Notes: generated from the sequence alone by a model not told the origin. Positions 28,470-38,424 are shown, counted from the first letter of the stretch. The stretch: 64,000 bases of DNA from an uncultured Thalassotalea sp. (GCA_947492575.1 CANLNK010000001.1:1-64000), one strand, 5' to 3'. Made by a program: numbers and translations.

Positions 28470-28988
28470 ATGGCAGAAAAACGTAATATTTTCTTAGTTG
28501 GCCCAATGGGCGCCGGCAAAAGCACAATTGGTAGAGAGTTAGCTGATAAACTTCATTTAGAGTTTTTTGACTCTGACCAGGAAATTGAACGTCGCACTGG
28601 TGCAGACATTTCTTGGGTATTCGATCTAGAAGGTGAAGAAGGCTTCCGTAAAAGAGAAGAAGATGTCATTGATGACTTAACTGAAAAGCAAGGTATCGTG
28701 CTAGCAACAGGTGGCGGTTCAGTTATCAGTTCTCAAGTACGAAACCGCTTATCTGCTCGCGGCATAGTTGTTTATCTAGAAACGACTATCGATAAGCAGG
28801 TTGCACGCACACAACGCGATCGTCGTCGTCCTTTATTACAGACATCTGAAGAGCCTCGAACTGTTCTAGAAAAACTAGCGGTAGAGCGTAATCCATTGTA
28901 TGAAGAGATCGCAGACGTAATCGTACAAACGGATGACCAAAGCGCTAAAGTTGTAGCACATAAAATTGTAGAACGTCTAGATTTCTAA
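28470..28988 (+). CDS. aroK: Shikimate kinase I
   Basis: AroK phosphorylates shikimate, the fifth step of the shikimate pathway. The 172-residue P-loop kinase has Walker [10 protein letters not shown] (near 11-19), shikimate-binding [18 protein letters not shown] (Walker B region) and the lid [10 protein letters not shown]. The length and the place before aroB, after pilMNOPQ, are the usual gammaproteobacterial order. It overlaps aroB by one base (TAATG). Confidence 0.97.
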   Translation: MAEKRNIFLVGPMGAGKSTIGRELADKLHLEFFDSDQEIERRTGADISWVFDLEGEEGFRKREEDVIDDLTEKQGIVLATGGGSVISSQVRNRLSARGIVVYLETTIDKQVARTQRDRRRPLLQTSEEPRTVLEKLAVERNPLYEEIADVIVQTDDQSAKVVAHKIVERLDF

Positions 28989-30055
28989 TGACTACCGTTC
29001 ATGTTGATCTGGATGATCGCAGTTATCCAATCTATATTACTAGCGGGTTACTTGAACAAAGTAGCCCACTAGTAGAGCACATCAAATCGTCGCGTGTCTG
29101 CATCGTCTCTAACGATATTGTTTTCCCCATTTATGGTGAAACGTTAACTAATCAACTTAAAGGTTTTGAGGTAGATGTAGTTGTCTTGCCCGACGGCGAG
29201 CAAGAGAAAAGCTTACAAAACTTTGACCGTATTATGACCCACTTGTTGCAAGGTAATCATGGTCGTGATTCCACATTAATAGCCCTTGGCGGTGGCGTTA
29301 TCGGTGATATCACAGGCTTTGCTGCAGCGTGTTATCAGCGAGGCATTGATTTTATACAAATACCAACAACGCTATTATCGCAAGTAGATTCATCTGTTGG
29401 CGGTAAAACCGCGATCAACCATCCGCTTGGCAAGAATATGGTTGGTGCATTTTACCAACCGAAAGCAGTAATCATTGATACCAATTCACTTAAAACTTTA
29501 CCTCCTAGAGAGTTTGCTGCGGGCATAGCCGAAGTCATAAAGTATGGTATTTTAGGTGATGAAGCATTTTTTAATTGGTTAGAATCCAATAAAGAAGGCA
29601 TTAAAGCTAAAGACGAAGCGCTGCTAACAGAAGTAATAGCTCGTTGTTGTCAGTGTAAAGCTGAGATCGTTGCTGAAGATGAAAAAGAATCAGGCAAGCG
29701 CGCTTTACTTAATTTAGGTCACACCTTTGGTCATGCAATAGAAGCGGAGCAAGGTTATGGTGTTTGGCTACACGGCGAAGCTGTGGCTACTGGCATGGTA
29801 CTTGCCTCTAAGCTAGCAGAGCACAGAGGTTTGCTATCAGCGTCAGAATATCGTCGTATTGAAGCGTTAATCGCCTACTTTGATTTACCGATCGAGTCGC
29901 CTTCGGACATGAATACCGAAGCTTATGTAAAACACATGAAACGCGATAAAAAGAACATTGGTGGTCAAATGCGCTTTATTTTGCCGATGGGCATCGGTAA
30001 AAGTGAAGTGAAAGATGACGTTACGATGGAGGAGCTAAAGCAACTTCTGGATTAA
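28988..30055 (+). CDS. aroB: 3-dehydroquinate synthase
   Basis: AroB converts DAHP to 3-dehydroquinate with NAD and a divalent metal. The 355-residue protein shows the NAD loop ALGGGVIGDITGFAA, then QVDSSVGGKTAINHPLGKN, and the metal-binding NLGHTFGHAIEA and WLHGEAVA. The start is one base into the aroK stop. It is followed by damX 17 bp later, as in many relatives. Confidence 0.97.
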   Translation: MTTVHVDLDDRSYPIYITSGLLEQSSPLVEHIKSSRVCIVSNDIVFPIYGETLTNQLKGFEVDVVVLPDGEQEKSLQNFDRIMTHLLQGNHGRDSTLIALGGGVIGDITGFAAACYQRGIDFIQIPTTLLSQVDSSVGGKTAINHPLGKNMVGAFYQPKAVIIDTNSLKTLPPREFAAGIAEVIKYGILGDEAFFNWLESNKEGIKAKDEALLTEVIARCCQCKAEIVAEDEKESGKRALLNLGHTFGHAIEAEQGYGVWLHGEAVATGMVLASKLAEHRGLLSASEYRRIEALIAYFDLPIESPSDMNTEAYVKHMKRDKKNIGGQMRFILPMGIGKSEVKDDVTMEELKQLLD

Positions 30056-30072
30056 TTTAACGGAAGGGTCAC

Positions 30073-31494
30073 ATGACTGCTTTAGCTAGTCCACATTCAC
30101 GCACTGCGTCACAAGCACAATTATCCACAGAAAATCAGGATGAAAACGTGATGTCTATTAATGCCAATGCGCGCATAGACTATATCCTTAAGTTTTCGCG
30201 TCATACTGTTGTCGTTATTGACGATATGCAGCAGGGGCTTGGCGCTATCGCTGGTACTTTCCTTTCATCACTTCCAGATAATGCAAATGCTGCACTTGTA
30301 ACGGTATCAGGCCGACTAAATGACGTTCAGGTTCGTGCGAGAATCAACGAGCAATTACAACCAGGTCAGCCTTTTGACCCTGAAATTGGATTAACTCAAA
30401 GTGTTATAGAACAATATAATACGCAATCTTCACCTATCTCTATTGTAATAGAGCAGGCACACCACTTATCGTTACAAATTGTCCATGAGCTAACATTACT
30501 TTCAGCTTTGGCTAAAAAATCCGGCCGAGACATTCAAGTCGTATTGTTAGGTGATGTTAACTTAGGTCGACTAGTGGTTGATAACTACAGCTTGTTTGCT
30601 AAAAAACTATCGATGATTTCTGCGCACAGTGGACAATTATTGACAGTCAATTCACCGGTTTTTAAAGTTAAGCGTCACTTTTTCACGTTCACTCCACTAC
30701 ATAAGGTTGTACTGTCGCTCATCATTACGTTAGGTATCATTTTAATTGGTTTATACGCGGTTTATCAGCGCGATAGTTTACAGTTCTTACCCTCAGCAGA
30801 GGTTTCTCGTATAGCGACTGACGGGGTATCTAGTGAAGAAGGAAACGAAAATACCTTTGTTCAAGCAAGCTTAAACGATAAGCAAAATAACGCTGCAGTC
30901 ACTTTAAACGAAACTAAAGCTAAGGAAATGGCAAACACGAATGAGATATTGTCTGCTATTACTGGGCTTACTCCTTCTACATTAGAGCCTCCTGCCGATA
31001 AAGCTATTCCAGAAGATATCCTCGCTGCGATTAATTTTTCAGAATTGGATAAACCTACTCAATTAGAAGGTTTGGAATCAAACTCGGCCAGCATTCAAAC
31101 TACCGAAATATCTTTAGCTGATGGTCAACAGGACGAAAAAACCAAGAATGTGGAAGTATCAACTTCGACAGTGAGCCAACGTTTGATTGATAAGCTTTCA
31201 AATTCATCAAACGGCGTTGTTATTCAGTTCGCTGCTCTTGAATTAACAAATGAAACATCTTCTTTTGAACTTGTTGAGCGCTTTGTCACACAGTTTGGTG
31301 TTACTGAGTATGATTTCTATGAGCGACAAATGAATGGTAGATCATTTGTTGTGATTACCTCCCAAGTTTTTGCTGAACGTGAAGACGCCGCCAATGCGAT
31401 GTTGGCTTTACCAACGCAGTTACAAAATAGTGGTATCTGGTTGAAATCAGTCTCTACCATTCAAAAAGAAATCGAGTTAATTTCAGGCAACTAA
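30073..31494 (+). CDS. damX: DamX-like SPOR-domain division protein
   Basis: DamX-type proteins are inner-membrane septal-ring proteins whose periplasmic SPOR domain binds denuded glycan. The 473 residues comprise an N-terminal AAA-like region without a clear Walker A motif (VVVIDDMQQGLGAI, then SIVIEQAHHLS), one membrane helix (about 213-235, VVLSLIITLGIILIGLYAVYQ), a long Ser/Thr/Glu-rich periplasmic linker and a C-terminal SPOR domain (about 385-470; GVVIQFAALELTNETSS). Primary sequence is weakly conserved in this family, so context (aroB-damX-dam) supports the call. The start ATG has GGAAGG upstream. Confidence 0.85.
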   Translation: MTALASPHSRTASQAQLSTENQDENVMSINANARIDYILKFSRHTVVVIDDMQQGLGAIAGTFLSSLPDNANAALVTVSGRLNDVQVRARINEQLQPGQPFDPEIGLTQSVIEQYNTQSSPISIVIEQAHHLSLQIVHELTLLSALAKKSGRDIQVVLLGDVNLGRLVVDNYSLFAKKLSMISAHSGQLLTVNSPVFKVKRHFFTFTPLHKVVLSLIITLGIILIGLYAVYQRDSLQFLPSAEVSRIATDGVSSEEGNENTFVQASLNDKQNNAAVTLNETKAKEMANTNEILSAITGLTPSTLEPPADKAIPEDILAAINFSELDKPTQLEGLESNSASIQTTEISLADGQQDEKTKNVEVSTSTVSQRLIDKLSNSSNGVVIQFAALELTNETSSFELVERFVTQFGVTEYDFYERQMNGRSFVVITSQVFAEREDAANAMLALPTQLQNSGIWLKSVSTIQKEIELISGN

Positions 31495-31596
31495 TAACTT
31501 TTTGCTATTAAAAAGTAGTGTGCGCCCATTGGTCTTACTAATGATTCAAGCTACAATTCGCAGTCGTTATCATTGTAGTTTGGAATTGTTGGCCGG

Positions 31597-32421
31597 ATGA
31601 CCAATAAAAATCGTGCTTTTCTTAAATGGGCCGGCGGAAAGTTCACGCTTTGTGACGTGATCAATAAAATGTTGCCGAAGGGCGAATGCCTCATTGAGCC
31701 TTTTGTTGGCGCGGGTTCAGTATTCCTCAATAGTGATTTTGAACGTTATATTCTTAACGATATCAACCAAGACTTGATTAATCTTTACCGGATTCTACAA
31801 ACGCGACCGGAACAATATATTCGTGATGCGGCTAAATTGTTTACCGCTGAGCATAATCAATCTGATGCCTACTATGAACACCGAAAAGCGTTCAACGATG
31901 CTTGCGATAGCTATGAACGTTCATTGTTGTTTTTGTACCTAAATCGGCATGGCTACAATGGCTTATGCCGATACAATAAATCAGGTGGCTATAATGTTCC
32001 GTTTGGCAAATATAAAAAGCCGTACTTCCCTGAGAAAGAGCTGCAATTTTTTGCTGAGAAATCTCAGAAAGCGACTTTTGTCTGTGAAAATTACCGAGAT
32101 ACTTTTAATCGTGCTCAAAACGGTGATGTTATTTACTGTGATCCGCCTTACGTCCCGTTAAGCAAAACAGCGAGTTTTACTAGCTATGCCGGCAATGGTT
32201 TCGGGCTGGATGAACAAGCTGACCTAGCCAATGCGGCTGAAGAGACGGTTGAGAAACACAAAAAGACCACAGTATTGATCAGTAACCACGACACAATTTG
32301 GACTCGTAAAATTTATGAGCACGCGAATAAAATCAAAAAGTTAAACGTAGCACGTACCATCAGTCAAAAAGGCACTGGTCGTAAGAAAGTGGGCGAGTTA
32401 ATGGCACTTTACAAAGGCTAA
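31597..32421 (+). CDS. dam: DNA adenine methyltransferase (GATC)
   Basis: Dam methylates the adenine of GATC, guiding mismatch repair, replication timing and gene control. The 274-residue amino-methyltransferase has the SAM motif FLKWAGGKF at the N-terminus, EPFVGAGSVFLN (motif I), the catalytic DPPYVPLS (motif IV) and SNHDTIWTRK. The size and place after damX match the housekeeping Dam of gammaproteobacteria rather than a phage or restriction enzyme. Confidence 0.96.
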   Translation: MTNKNRAFLKWAGGKFTLCDVINKMLPKGECLIEPFVGAGSVFLNSDFERYILNDINQDLINLYRILQTRPEQYIRDAAKLFTAEHNQSDAYYEHRKAFNDACDSYERSLLFLYLNRHGYNGLCRYNKSGGYNVPFGKYKKPYFPEKELQFFAEKSQKATFVCENYRDTFNRAQNGDVIYCDPPYVPLSKTASFTSYAGNGFGLDEQADLANAAEETVEKHKKTTVLISNHDTIWTRKIYEHANKIKKLNVARTISQKGTGRKKVGELMALYKG

Positions 32422-32471
32422 TAATTAAGAACTTATAAAATTGGTGCGATAATGAATGGGTAACTTCCCCA

Positions 32472-32663
32472 TCAACTGGGCATCACAAGAGTAACGGCTA
32501 TAATCAAGCCTCCGATGAATAATACGACTGCAAGTAGACCGGCCACAATAAAGTGGCTTACTTTACCGTGATTAAAGTCTTGCTCCCTGTTTTGCTCACT
32601 TTGCACACCAAAAAAGGCGGCACCAACACTTTTAATCGTTTGCCAAAAAGAGTGCTTTGCCAT
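32472..32663 (-). CDS. Small DUF2970 membrane protein
   Basis: The 63-residue protein resembles DUF2970: FWQTIKSVGAAFFGVQS, then DFNHGKVSHFIVAGLL and a C-terminal membrane helix (about 37-60). Its function is unknown. The ATG at 32663 is chosen over a longer reading to 32732 because AGGAAGGA lies 7 bp upstream and the family starts just before the FWQ motif. It sits in opposite orientation between dam and rpe. Confidence 0.75.
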   Translation of the reverse strand: MAKHSFWQTIKSVGAAFFGVQSEQNREQDFNHGKVSHFIVAGLLAVVLFIGGLIIAVTLVMPS

Positions 32664-32731
32664 CACCGTATCCTTCCTGAACACATGAACTTGTTTATGT
32701 GACAGCTTAACGTACTCTGTAGTGTTGTACA

Positions 32732-32759
32732 AAAAAACCGCGATAAGTCGCGGTTTTTT
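32732..32759 (-). terminator. Terminator after the TorF-like porin gene
   Basis: The stem ACCGCGA/TCGCGGT with loop TAAG is flanked by A and T runs on both sides. It lies 15 bases beyond the porin stop and overlaps only non-coding sequence upstream of the DUF2970 gene. Confidence 0.85.
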
Positions 32760-32773
32760 CTTTTGTAACTAGA

Positions 32774-33442
32774 TTATAAAGAAAAATCTAATGCGTAAGA
32801 TACGTATACTTTAGGGTCGCCAGCTGGGCCGTCTAAATCTGTATCAGAGATACCGAAAGTGAAGCCTGATTTGCTAATGCTAATACCGTAGTCGATAGAG
32901 TCTTCTGCTAACCAGTCGCCTGAGTATGAGCCAATGTGAAGTGCAACTTCTGCTTCATTTGCTAAAGAAAACGAGTAGTCAACGTTTGCGTAAATTGTGT
33001 CACCGAAGTCACCACCTTCACCGTCTGCTAAAACAGCAACACCTACAGTTAAAGCGTCAAATGAGATGCTACCGTAGATTTCAGAGAAGTCTGCATCGCC
33101 AGATGTTTCATCAGGGTATGCAAAGTAGATGAAGCCAACGTCATATGAAACCGATTCGGAAATGTTACCACCGAAGCCAGCATATAAATCAAGCTCGTAA
33201 GTCATACCGTCTGCCCAATCGGCATTTGATGCCCAAGTGCCTGCGTAGAAACCTGAATCGCCTGAGTAGTCGATACCGCCAGAAATAGCTGCTTTACCAC
33301 CAGTTTGCTCTAAACCGCGCCATAAGTAATTACTTGTAACTGCCGCATTTGCTGACCATTCACTTGCAGATACTGCTGTTGAAACAAATGAAGCTGACGC
33401 CAATGTTGAAGCTACTGCTAAACCTAATAGTGTTTTTTTCAT
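32774..33442 (-). CDS. TorF family putative porin
   Basis: An outer-membrane beta-barrel protein of 222 residues. A signal peptide of about 26 residues ends in VSASEWSAN. The start of the mature part (SANAAVTSNYLWRGLEQTGG) and the alternating strands (GFYAGTWASNADW, YELDLYAGFGG) match the TorF/TIGR02001 pattern, and the C-terminus ends YALDFSL, as outer-membrane proteins often do (terminal hydrophobic residue). The transported substrate is unknown. It has its own terminator and a 283-base upstream gap, so it is likely a single-gene unit inserted between dam and rpe. Confidence 0.82.
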   Translation of the reverse strand: MKKTLLGLAVASTLASASFVSTAVSASEWSANAAVTSNYLWRGLEQTGGKAAISGGIDYSGDSGFYAGTWASNADWADGMTYELDLYAGFGGNISESVSYDVGFIYFAYPDETSGDADFSEIYGSISFDALTVGVAVLADGEGGDFGDTIYANVDYSFSLANEAEVALHIGSYSGDWLAEDSIDYGISISKSGFTFGISDTDLDGPAGDPKVYVSYALDFSL

Positions 33443-33725
33443 GTCTATATCTCTCTGTTTTTATTGTTGTTCGAAAAATTGCAAGCTCAGTGCCTAATGT
33501 TAATTAAGCGTAAAAAAAATGAAATAATCCTTAAATAACAATAAGTAAAATGTAAGGCAGTGAAACTAATTCATTGATGACTTCAATTACTTGAACGATT
33601 TTGGTGCATTAGCTTTTCATTAAATGTCCAATCAGGTGCACAAAAAAACAGCATTATTTACGCTTTTACTTCAATAATGTAGCGTCATTAGGTAAAGTAG
33701 CGCTGATTTTCTTGAGGGTGAACCA

Positions 33726-34403
33726 ATGTCTTCTTTTTTAATAGCACCATCTATTCTTTCTGCTGACTTAGCTCGATTAGGCGAAGATGTATCGAACGTA
33801 TTAACTGCTGGCGCGGATGTTGTGCATTTTGATGTGATGGATAACCATTATGTACCCAACTTAACGTTTGGACCGATGATCTGCCAATCACTGCGCAACT
33901 ATGGCATTACGGCACCCATTGACGTGCATTTAATGGTGTCGCCTGTCGATGACTTAATTGTGCAGTTTGCCGGCGCTGGCGCTGACATAATTACCTTTCA
34001 TCCAGAAGCTAGTCAGCACGTTGATAGAAGCCTTCAGTTGATCAAAGATAATGGATGTAAAGCAGGCTTGGTATTAAACCCAGCAACACCACTTAATGTG
34101 TTAGACCATGTGATAGATAGGCTGGATGTCATCCTGTTGATGTCAGTGAACCCCGGCTTTGGTGGTCAGTCATTTATTCCGTCAACGATAGATAAAATCA
34201 AACTGGTTAAACAAAGAATTGTTGATAGTGGCCGAGACATTCGCTTAGAAGTTGATGGTGGTGTTAAAGTTGATAATATTGCCGAAATTGCTGAAGCTGG
34301 CGCAGATATGTTCGTCGCTGGTTCGGCTATTTTCTCTCAGCCAGATTACCGACAGGTAATTGAAAGCATGCGAGCAGAGCTTGCTAACGTAACCGTAAAG
34401 TAA
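33726..34403 (+). CDS. rpe: Ribulose-phosphate 3-epimerase
   Basis: Rpe interconverts ribulose-5-phosphate and xylulose-5-phosphate in the pentose phosphate pathway. The 225-residue TIM barrel has [33 protein letters not shown] (metal and catalytic Asp/His), [16 protein letters not shown] and EVDGGV. In E. coli gph lies between rpe and trpS; here trpS follows directly after 75 bases. Confidence 0.97.
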   Translation: MSSFLIAPSILSADLARLGEDVSNVLTAGADVVHFDVMDNHYVPNLTFGPMICQSLRNYGITAPIDVHLMVSPVDDLIVQFAGAGADIITFHPEASQHVDRSLQLIKDNGCKAGLVLNPATPLNVLDHVIDRLDVILLMSVNPGFGGQSFIPSTIDKIKLVKQRIVDSGRDIRLEVDGGVKVDNIAEIAEAGADMFVAGSAIFSQPDYRQVIESMRAELANVTVK

Positions 34404-34414
34404 AACTGTATTTG

Positions 34415-34448
34415 TTACCTCGGGCAGCTAAATCACTGGGCGAGGTAA
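34415..34448 (+). repeat. Inverted repeat between rpe and trpS
   Basis: TTACCTCG and CGAGGTAA pair over an 18-base loop in the 75-base spacer. No T run follows, so it is more likely an mRNA hairpin than a terminator. It ends 31 bases upstream of the trpS ATG. Confidence 0.45.
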
Positions 34449-34478
34449 ATGAAAGTAAATTAATTGTAAGAGAACAAA

Positions 34479-35483
34479 ATGACTAAACCAATCGTGTTAA
34501 GTGGCTGTCAGCCATCAGGTGAATTAACCATAGGCAACTACCTAGGCGCACTAAAGCAGTGGGTTAATATGCAAGATGATCACGACTGTTATTTTATGTT
34601 GGTTGACCAACATGCGATTACTGTGCGTCCGGAGCCGGCGGCACTTCGCAAAGCAACACTTGATGGTTTAGCCTTGTACCTAGCTTGTGGTGTAGACCCT
34701 GACAAAAGCACTATCTTCATTCAGTCTCATGTACCTGAGCATGCACAGTTAAGCTGGGTGTTAAATTGTTACACCCAAATGGGTGAATTAAACCGTATGA
34801 CGCAGTTTAAAGATAAGTCTACTCGTGCTGGTGCAGATATCAATTCTGGTTTATTTACTTACCCGGTATTAATGGCTGCAGATATTTTATTGTACAACGC
34901 TAACCGCGTACCTGTGGGTGACGATCAGAAGCAACATTTAGAACTTGCTCGTGATATTGCTACTCGAATGAACAATTTATATGGGGATATTTTCACGGTA
35001 CCAGAACCTCACATCCCTGAGTTTGGTGCGCGTATCATGAGCTTGCAAGACCCTTCGAAGAAGATGTCAAAATCTGACGATAACACCAATAACTTTATTG
35101 GCTTATTGGAAGATACAAAGAAAATTACGAAGAAAGTAAAACGTGCAGTAACTGACTCAGACGAGCAAGCGCGTATTTACTTTAACCCTGAAGAAAAACC
35201 AGGTGTGTCAAACTTATTGTCTTTACTTTCATGTGTTACTGGCAAGTCAATTGATAGCTTAGTACCTGAATATGAAGACAAAATGTACGGTCATTTAAAA
35301 GGTGATGTTGCCGCAGCGGTTGTGGAATTATTAACGCCAATTCAAGAGCGCTTCCACCAGTATCGTGAAGACCAAGCCTTCCTTGATAAAGTCATGCGAG
35401 AGGGCGCGGAAAAAGCGTCTGCTCATGCACAAAACGTTTTGAATAAAGTGTATGACGCTATTGGTTTTGTTGCTAAGCCGTAA
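34479..35483 (+). CDS. trpS: Tryptophan-tRNA ligase
   Basis: TrpS charges tRNA-Trp. The 334-residue class I synthetase shows the HIGH-like TIGNYLGAL within [15 protein letters not shown], tryptophan-binding [27 protein letters not shown] and KKMSKS. The start ATG is preceded by AAGAG. It ends the housekeeping block and meets the FHA gene at a shared terminator. Confidence 0.97.
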   Translation: MTKPIVLSGCQPSGELTIGNYLGALKQWVNMQDDHDCYFMLVDQHAITVRPEPAALRKATLDGLALYLACGVDPDKSTIFIQSHVPEHAQLSWVLNCYTQMGELNRMTQFKDKSTRAGADINSGLFTYPVLMAADILLYNANRVPVGDDQKQHLELARDIATRMNNLYGDIFTVPEPHIPEFGARIMSLQDPSKKMSKSDDNTNNFIGLLEDTKKITKKVKRAVTDSDEQARIYFNPEEKPGVSNLLSLLSCVTGKSIDSLVPEYEDKMYGHLKGDVAAAVVELLTPIQERFHQYREDQAFLDKVMREGAEKASAHAQNVLNKVYDAIGFVAKP

Positions 35484-35524
35484 GGGCTAAGTAAAGGTAT
35501 TTATACCGCTAAGTCTTAGTGAAG

Positions 35525-35550
35525 AAGCGAGCATTAATGCTCGCTTTTTT
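35525..35550. terminator. Bidirectional terminator between trpS and the FHA gene
   Basis: AAGCGAGCAT/ATGCTCGCTT forms a near-perfect palindrome with TTTTTT on the plus side and AAAAAA on the minus reading. It ends trpS. It also contains the last codons and stop of the minus-strand FHA gene, so coding and terminator sequence overlap. Confidence 0.75.
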
Positions 35551-36511
35551 CTTGTTCCTTTTTCGACATTTCGCGGGTTTTATCGAATAGCTTACTTGCA
35601 TCGTCAATAAAACCTTCTACGTCATTACTGCTCGCGATTAGGTAGCTAGGCGGCAATATAGTGGCATTATATTGGGGGCGAGGATTAAAGTCCGGTTGTT
35701 TGCTAATTTGCATTAATGCGGTTCCACCAAAGAACAAGGCTGTTATACAGGCTGCCGTTATAGCTCGGCGTTTATCTGTCATGTGAAAGCCAATGTAGCA
35801 GTTCAACCAGAACAAACAGAAAGCGATGCCAACAGGTAGCACACCAATAATCCACTTGACAGGCCAATTACTTGAACTATTAAATAACGTTAGCGCTTGA
35901 ATCGCATCTGTTCCTAACAGAAGCAAATAAAACACAAAGCAAATACCAATCTGATGCATTACTCGCGCATCATTTTTCGTGAGGTGGGAGACGAGAGCGA
36001 CTAACGCAGGCCAGACACTAAACATAAGCGTCATACCAATTGCCGGAATTAAGATTAAGGTAAAGTTGACTTCTTTTCCCTTATCCAAGTAAGCCAGCCA
36101 CGCTGAAGCCAGTGCGAACAAACAAATTGCCAAGCCGATAACCAGTGGGTTTCGCGCCAAATTGATTAAGGTCTCAAATGCACTGAAAGGAACACTTGGT
36201 GCGACAGGATGATCTGGAAATACAATACGGAGTGTACTGTTACCAATCGTAATCACGTCACCAGATTGGACAACATGCTCGTTTACTTCTTCTTTGCCAT
36301 TGCCCAAGAAGGAGCCATTTAAGCTGCCGCAATCGCTGGCGATCCAGTTGTTGCCGTCATAGCGCAGTGCAAGGTGTTCTGGACACACATGTGGATCGGT
36401 GACGATAACATCGTTGGTATAAGCGCGCCCTATACTAAGGCTATGACCATGATACTTTTGTCGAGATAGGAGTTTGTCGCCTTTACTGATTTCTTCAATA
36501 ATTAATTCCAT
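35534..36511 (-). CDS. FHA-domain multi-pass membrane protein
   Basis: An N-terminal FHA domain (about 10-105; SIGRAYTNDVIVTDPHVCPEHL, then GSLNGSFLG) suggests binding of phosphothreonine on a partner. The usual Ser before the His is replaced (PEH). About five hydrophobic segments follow between 118 and 270, then a short charged tail. No enzymatic domain is visible. It starts 10 bp inside the end of the trypsin-like protease gene, so the two are translationally coupled and likely work together. The C-terminal codons lie in the shared terminator. Confidence 0.8.
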   Translation of the reverse strand: MELIIEEISKGDKLLSRQKYHGHSLSIGRAYTNDVIVTDPHVCPEHLALRYDGNNWIASDCGSLNGSFLGNGKEEVNEHVVQSGDVITIGNSTLRIVFPDHPVAPSVPFSAFETLINLARNPLVIGLAICLFALASAWLAYLDKGKEVNFTLILIPAIGMTLMFSVWPALVALVSHLTKNDARVMHQIGICFVFYLLLLGTDAIQALTLFNSSSNWPVKWIIGVLPVGIAFCLFWLNCYIGFHMTDKRRAITAACITALFFGGTALMQISKQPDFNPRPQYNATILPPSYLIASSNDVEGFIDDASKLFDKTREMSKKEQEKSEH

Positions 36512-37755
36512 GACACAGACTCCATAAACTGTTCAGTAAATGCCAATGCCATTGGTTTACTAACACCTGCGATAGTGAAATGACTGATTAACGATTGCGT
36601 ATCTTTATCAACCGACAAGCCTAAATAGAGGACATCGTATAACTCAGGGAATTTTTTGTAGTTGCGAGTACATAGAATACTTTTGTTGTTAATACCTTGT
36701 GAACTTGGAGCAACGATGTCGTGATGACATTTAAACTCTGTCACATCTTCTTTTGATACTTTGTTGCCGGCACTCGCATGGCTAATTTGACGTTGGTAAA
36801 GGTGATAAAACTTAAGGTCGCTGACCTTCTCTGTCTCCATATATTGGAACTGCATTTCAATCATACCCGTGAAGAACTGATTGTCGATAAACGTATCTTC
36901 ATCAAGTGAGCAGGTTGCCATCGCAGTAAAAATAAGGGCCTCCGGCTTATCAGCGTTAGAGTCGCCCCAACAGCGAATAAAAGGGACATCAACGGTTGGA
37001 ATAATCGCTGGGCCAAGCTCTTTTGCTTGCCATTCACTTTTTAGCAACGTGCCAATCAACTTTTCCTGATTAGCCATTAACTGCTCCGCCATTTGCGCTT
37101 CAATCGACTCAGGCTTTGCTTTCTTATATTTCGCAAATAACTTAGCCAACTTATCATGGGGCACAAGGAAACCGATTTGGTTGCCCGATGTTGCTACATT
37201 AATCCCGACAACTTGTGCTGCCTTGTTCACCACAGGGCCACCACTCATGCCAGAGTTTACAGAGCCGGTGAAATGAATCTTGTCATTAAATGTTTCTTTT
37301 TTAAGGCCGTTGTAGGTGCCAGGGACGACTATCATGCCTAAGTCATGTGGGTTACCGAGCGAAAACAACTCTTCGCCTTTTATCGGCGCGTCATCAGCAA
37401 TTGTAAAGAATGACATCTCACTATCGATACTACGTTTAACAAGTGCTAAATCGTTGATGACATCAACACTTTCTAGTGACAATTCACCTTTGTTACCTTG
37501 GTGATCTAAATACTGAATCTTATACTTCTGTGGTGCCTGTGCGAAACCTGAAATAACGTGATAGTTAGTGGCAATAAGTCCATCAGCGGTAATTTGGAAC
37601 CCTGAGCCAATCGAAGACTTCTCGCCGCTAACATTGTCAATTAATCGAATTTGATAGAGTGATGGTGCCCATTGTTTGAAGATAGCGCCGGCTTGCTCTT
37701 CAGCCCACGACAGTGTGCAGAAGACAGACAGCACAATGGCAAAAACAGCTTTCAT
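36502..37755 (-). CDS. Secreted trypsin-like serine protease (S1C-like, no PDZ)
   Basis: A signal peptide (about 1-18, cleaved after LSWA) leads to a trypsin-like domain (about 25-205). The triad is visible: His in IATNYHVIS, Asp in NDLALVKR and Ser in GSVNSGMSGGPVV, the order seen in DegP/HtrA-like proteases. No PDZ domain follows. Instead there is an approximately 200-residue C-terminal region of unknown fold with four or more cysteines (RCWGD, ATCSLD, FKCHHD, LCTRNY), likely in disulfides. The linked FHA membrane gene suggests a periplasmic protease controlled or sensed from inside the cell; that is inference. Confidence 0.82.
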   Translation of the reverse strand: MKAVFAIVLSVFCTLSWAEEQAGAIFKQWAPSLYQIRLIDNVSGEKSSIGSGFQITADGLIATNYHVISGFAQAPQKYKIQYLDHQGNKGELSLESVDVINDLALVKRSIDSEMSFFTIADDAPIKGEELFSLGNPHDLGMIVVPGTYNGLKKETFNDKIHFTGSVNSGMSGGPVVNKAAQVVGINVATSGNQIGFLVPHDKLAKLFAKYKKAKPESIEAQMAEQLMANQEKLIGTLLKSEWQAKELGPAIIPTVDVPFIRCWGDSNADKPEALIFTAMATCSLDEDTFIDNQFFTGMIEMQFQYMETEKVSDLKFYHLYQRQISHASAGNKVSKEDVTEFKCHHDIVAPSSQGINNKSILCTRNYKKFPELYDVLYLGLSVDKDTQSLISHFTIAGVSKPMALAFTEQFMESVSWN

Positions 37756-37896
37756 TTAACTTCCTATTTTTTTCTTATCACTTCATTGTGCCAAGTTATA
37801 CGTAATACCAACAGTAGTTGCTGACAAAAAATCACAAAACTTACGAGATATTTTGTAAATATTATCTTTGTGACACCCAAAGTGAGTTGAGGGCTA

Positions 37897-38424
37897 TTAT
37901 TTCCAGCCCAATTTTTCTTCGAAATCTTTATCGAGCTTTTTAGCGAACTCTTTTGCTTGCTCGGCAACAATCTCTAGCTTTTTGTCGTCGTCAGTTTGAG
38001 GGGTAAAGGTGGGAACACTGGTTGGGTAGCCTGCTTCATCGACAGCCATAAAGGTAATAAAACAGCGATTAGTTACTACCGGTTTACTACCTTTTGGATC
38101 ACCAGCGCGCACCACCACGTATATGTGCATACTGGACTTACCCGTGTGGACAATTCTCGCCTCTACGCTGATCATCTGTCCTACTAAGATAGGACGTATA
38201 AATCGAATTGCATTGGCTGACACCGTAACACAGTAGTGTTTGCTCCATTGAGCAGCACATGCGTAAGACGCTTGGTCGATCCATTTCATCACCATACCGC
38301 CATGAACTTTGCCACCAAAGTTAATGTCAGTAGGCTCTGCTAAAAATCGAAAGGTAACGATGTGATCCGTATTTGTGCTGTTACTCTCTTCGTTGTTTGC
38401 GCTTTGGTTGGCATCGATAGTCAT
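37897..38424 (-). CDS. Acyl-CoA thioesterase (hot-dog fold)
   Basis: A YciA/BACH-type acyl-CoA hydrolase: after a variable N-terminus comes FRFLAEPTDINFGGKVHGGMVMKW (hot-dog helix with the catalytic Asp/Asn region), then ANAIRFIRPILVGQMISVEARI. A lysine/glutamate-rich C-terminal helix follows. It hydrolyses acyl-CoA to free acid and CoA; the chain length preferred is not readable. The ATG at 38424 is chosen because AGAAAG precedes it; in-frame starts at 38442 (ATG) and 38460 (GTG) are possible. Confidence 0.85.
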   Translation of the reverse strand: MTIDANQSANNEESNSTNTDHIVTFRFLAEPTDINFGGKVHGGMVMKWIDQASYACAAQWSKHYCVTVSANAIRFIRPILVGQMISVEARIVHTGKSSMHIYVVVRAGDPKGSKPVVTNRCFITFMAVDEAGYPTSVPTFTPQTDDDKKLEIVAEQAKEFAKKLDKDFEEKLGWK

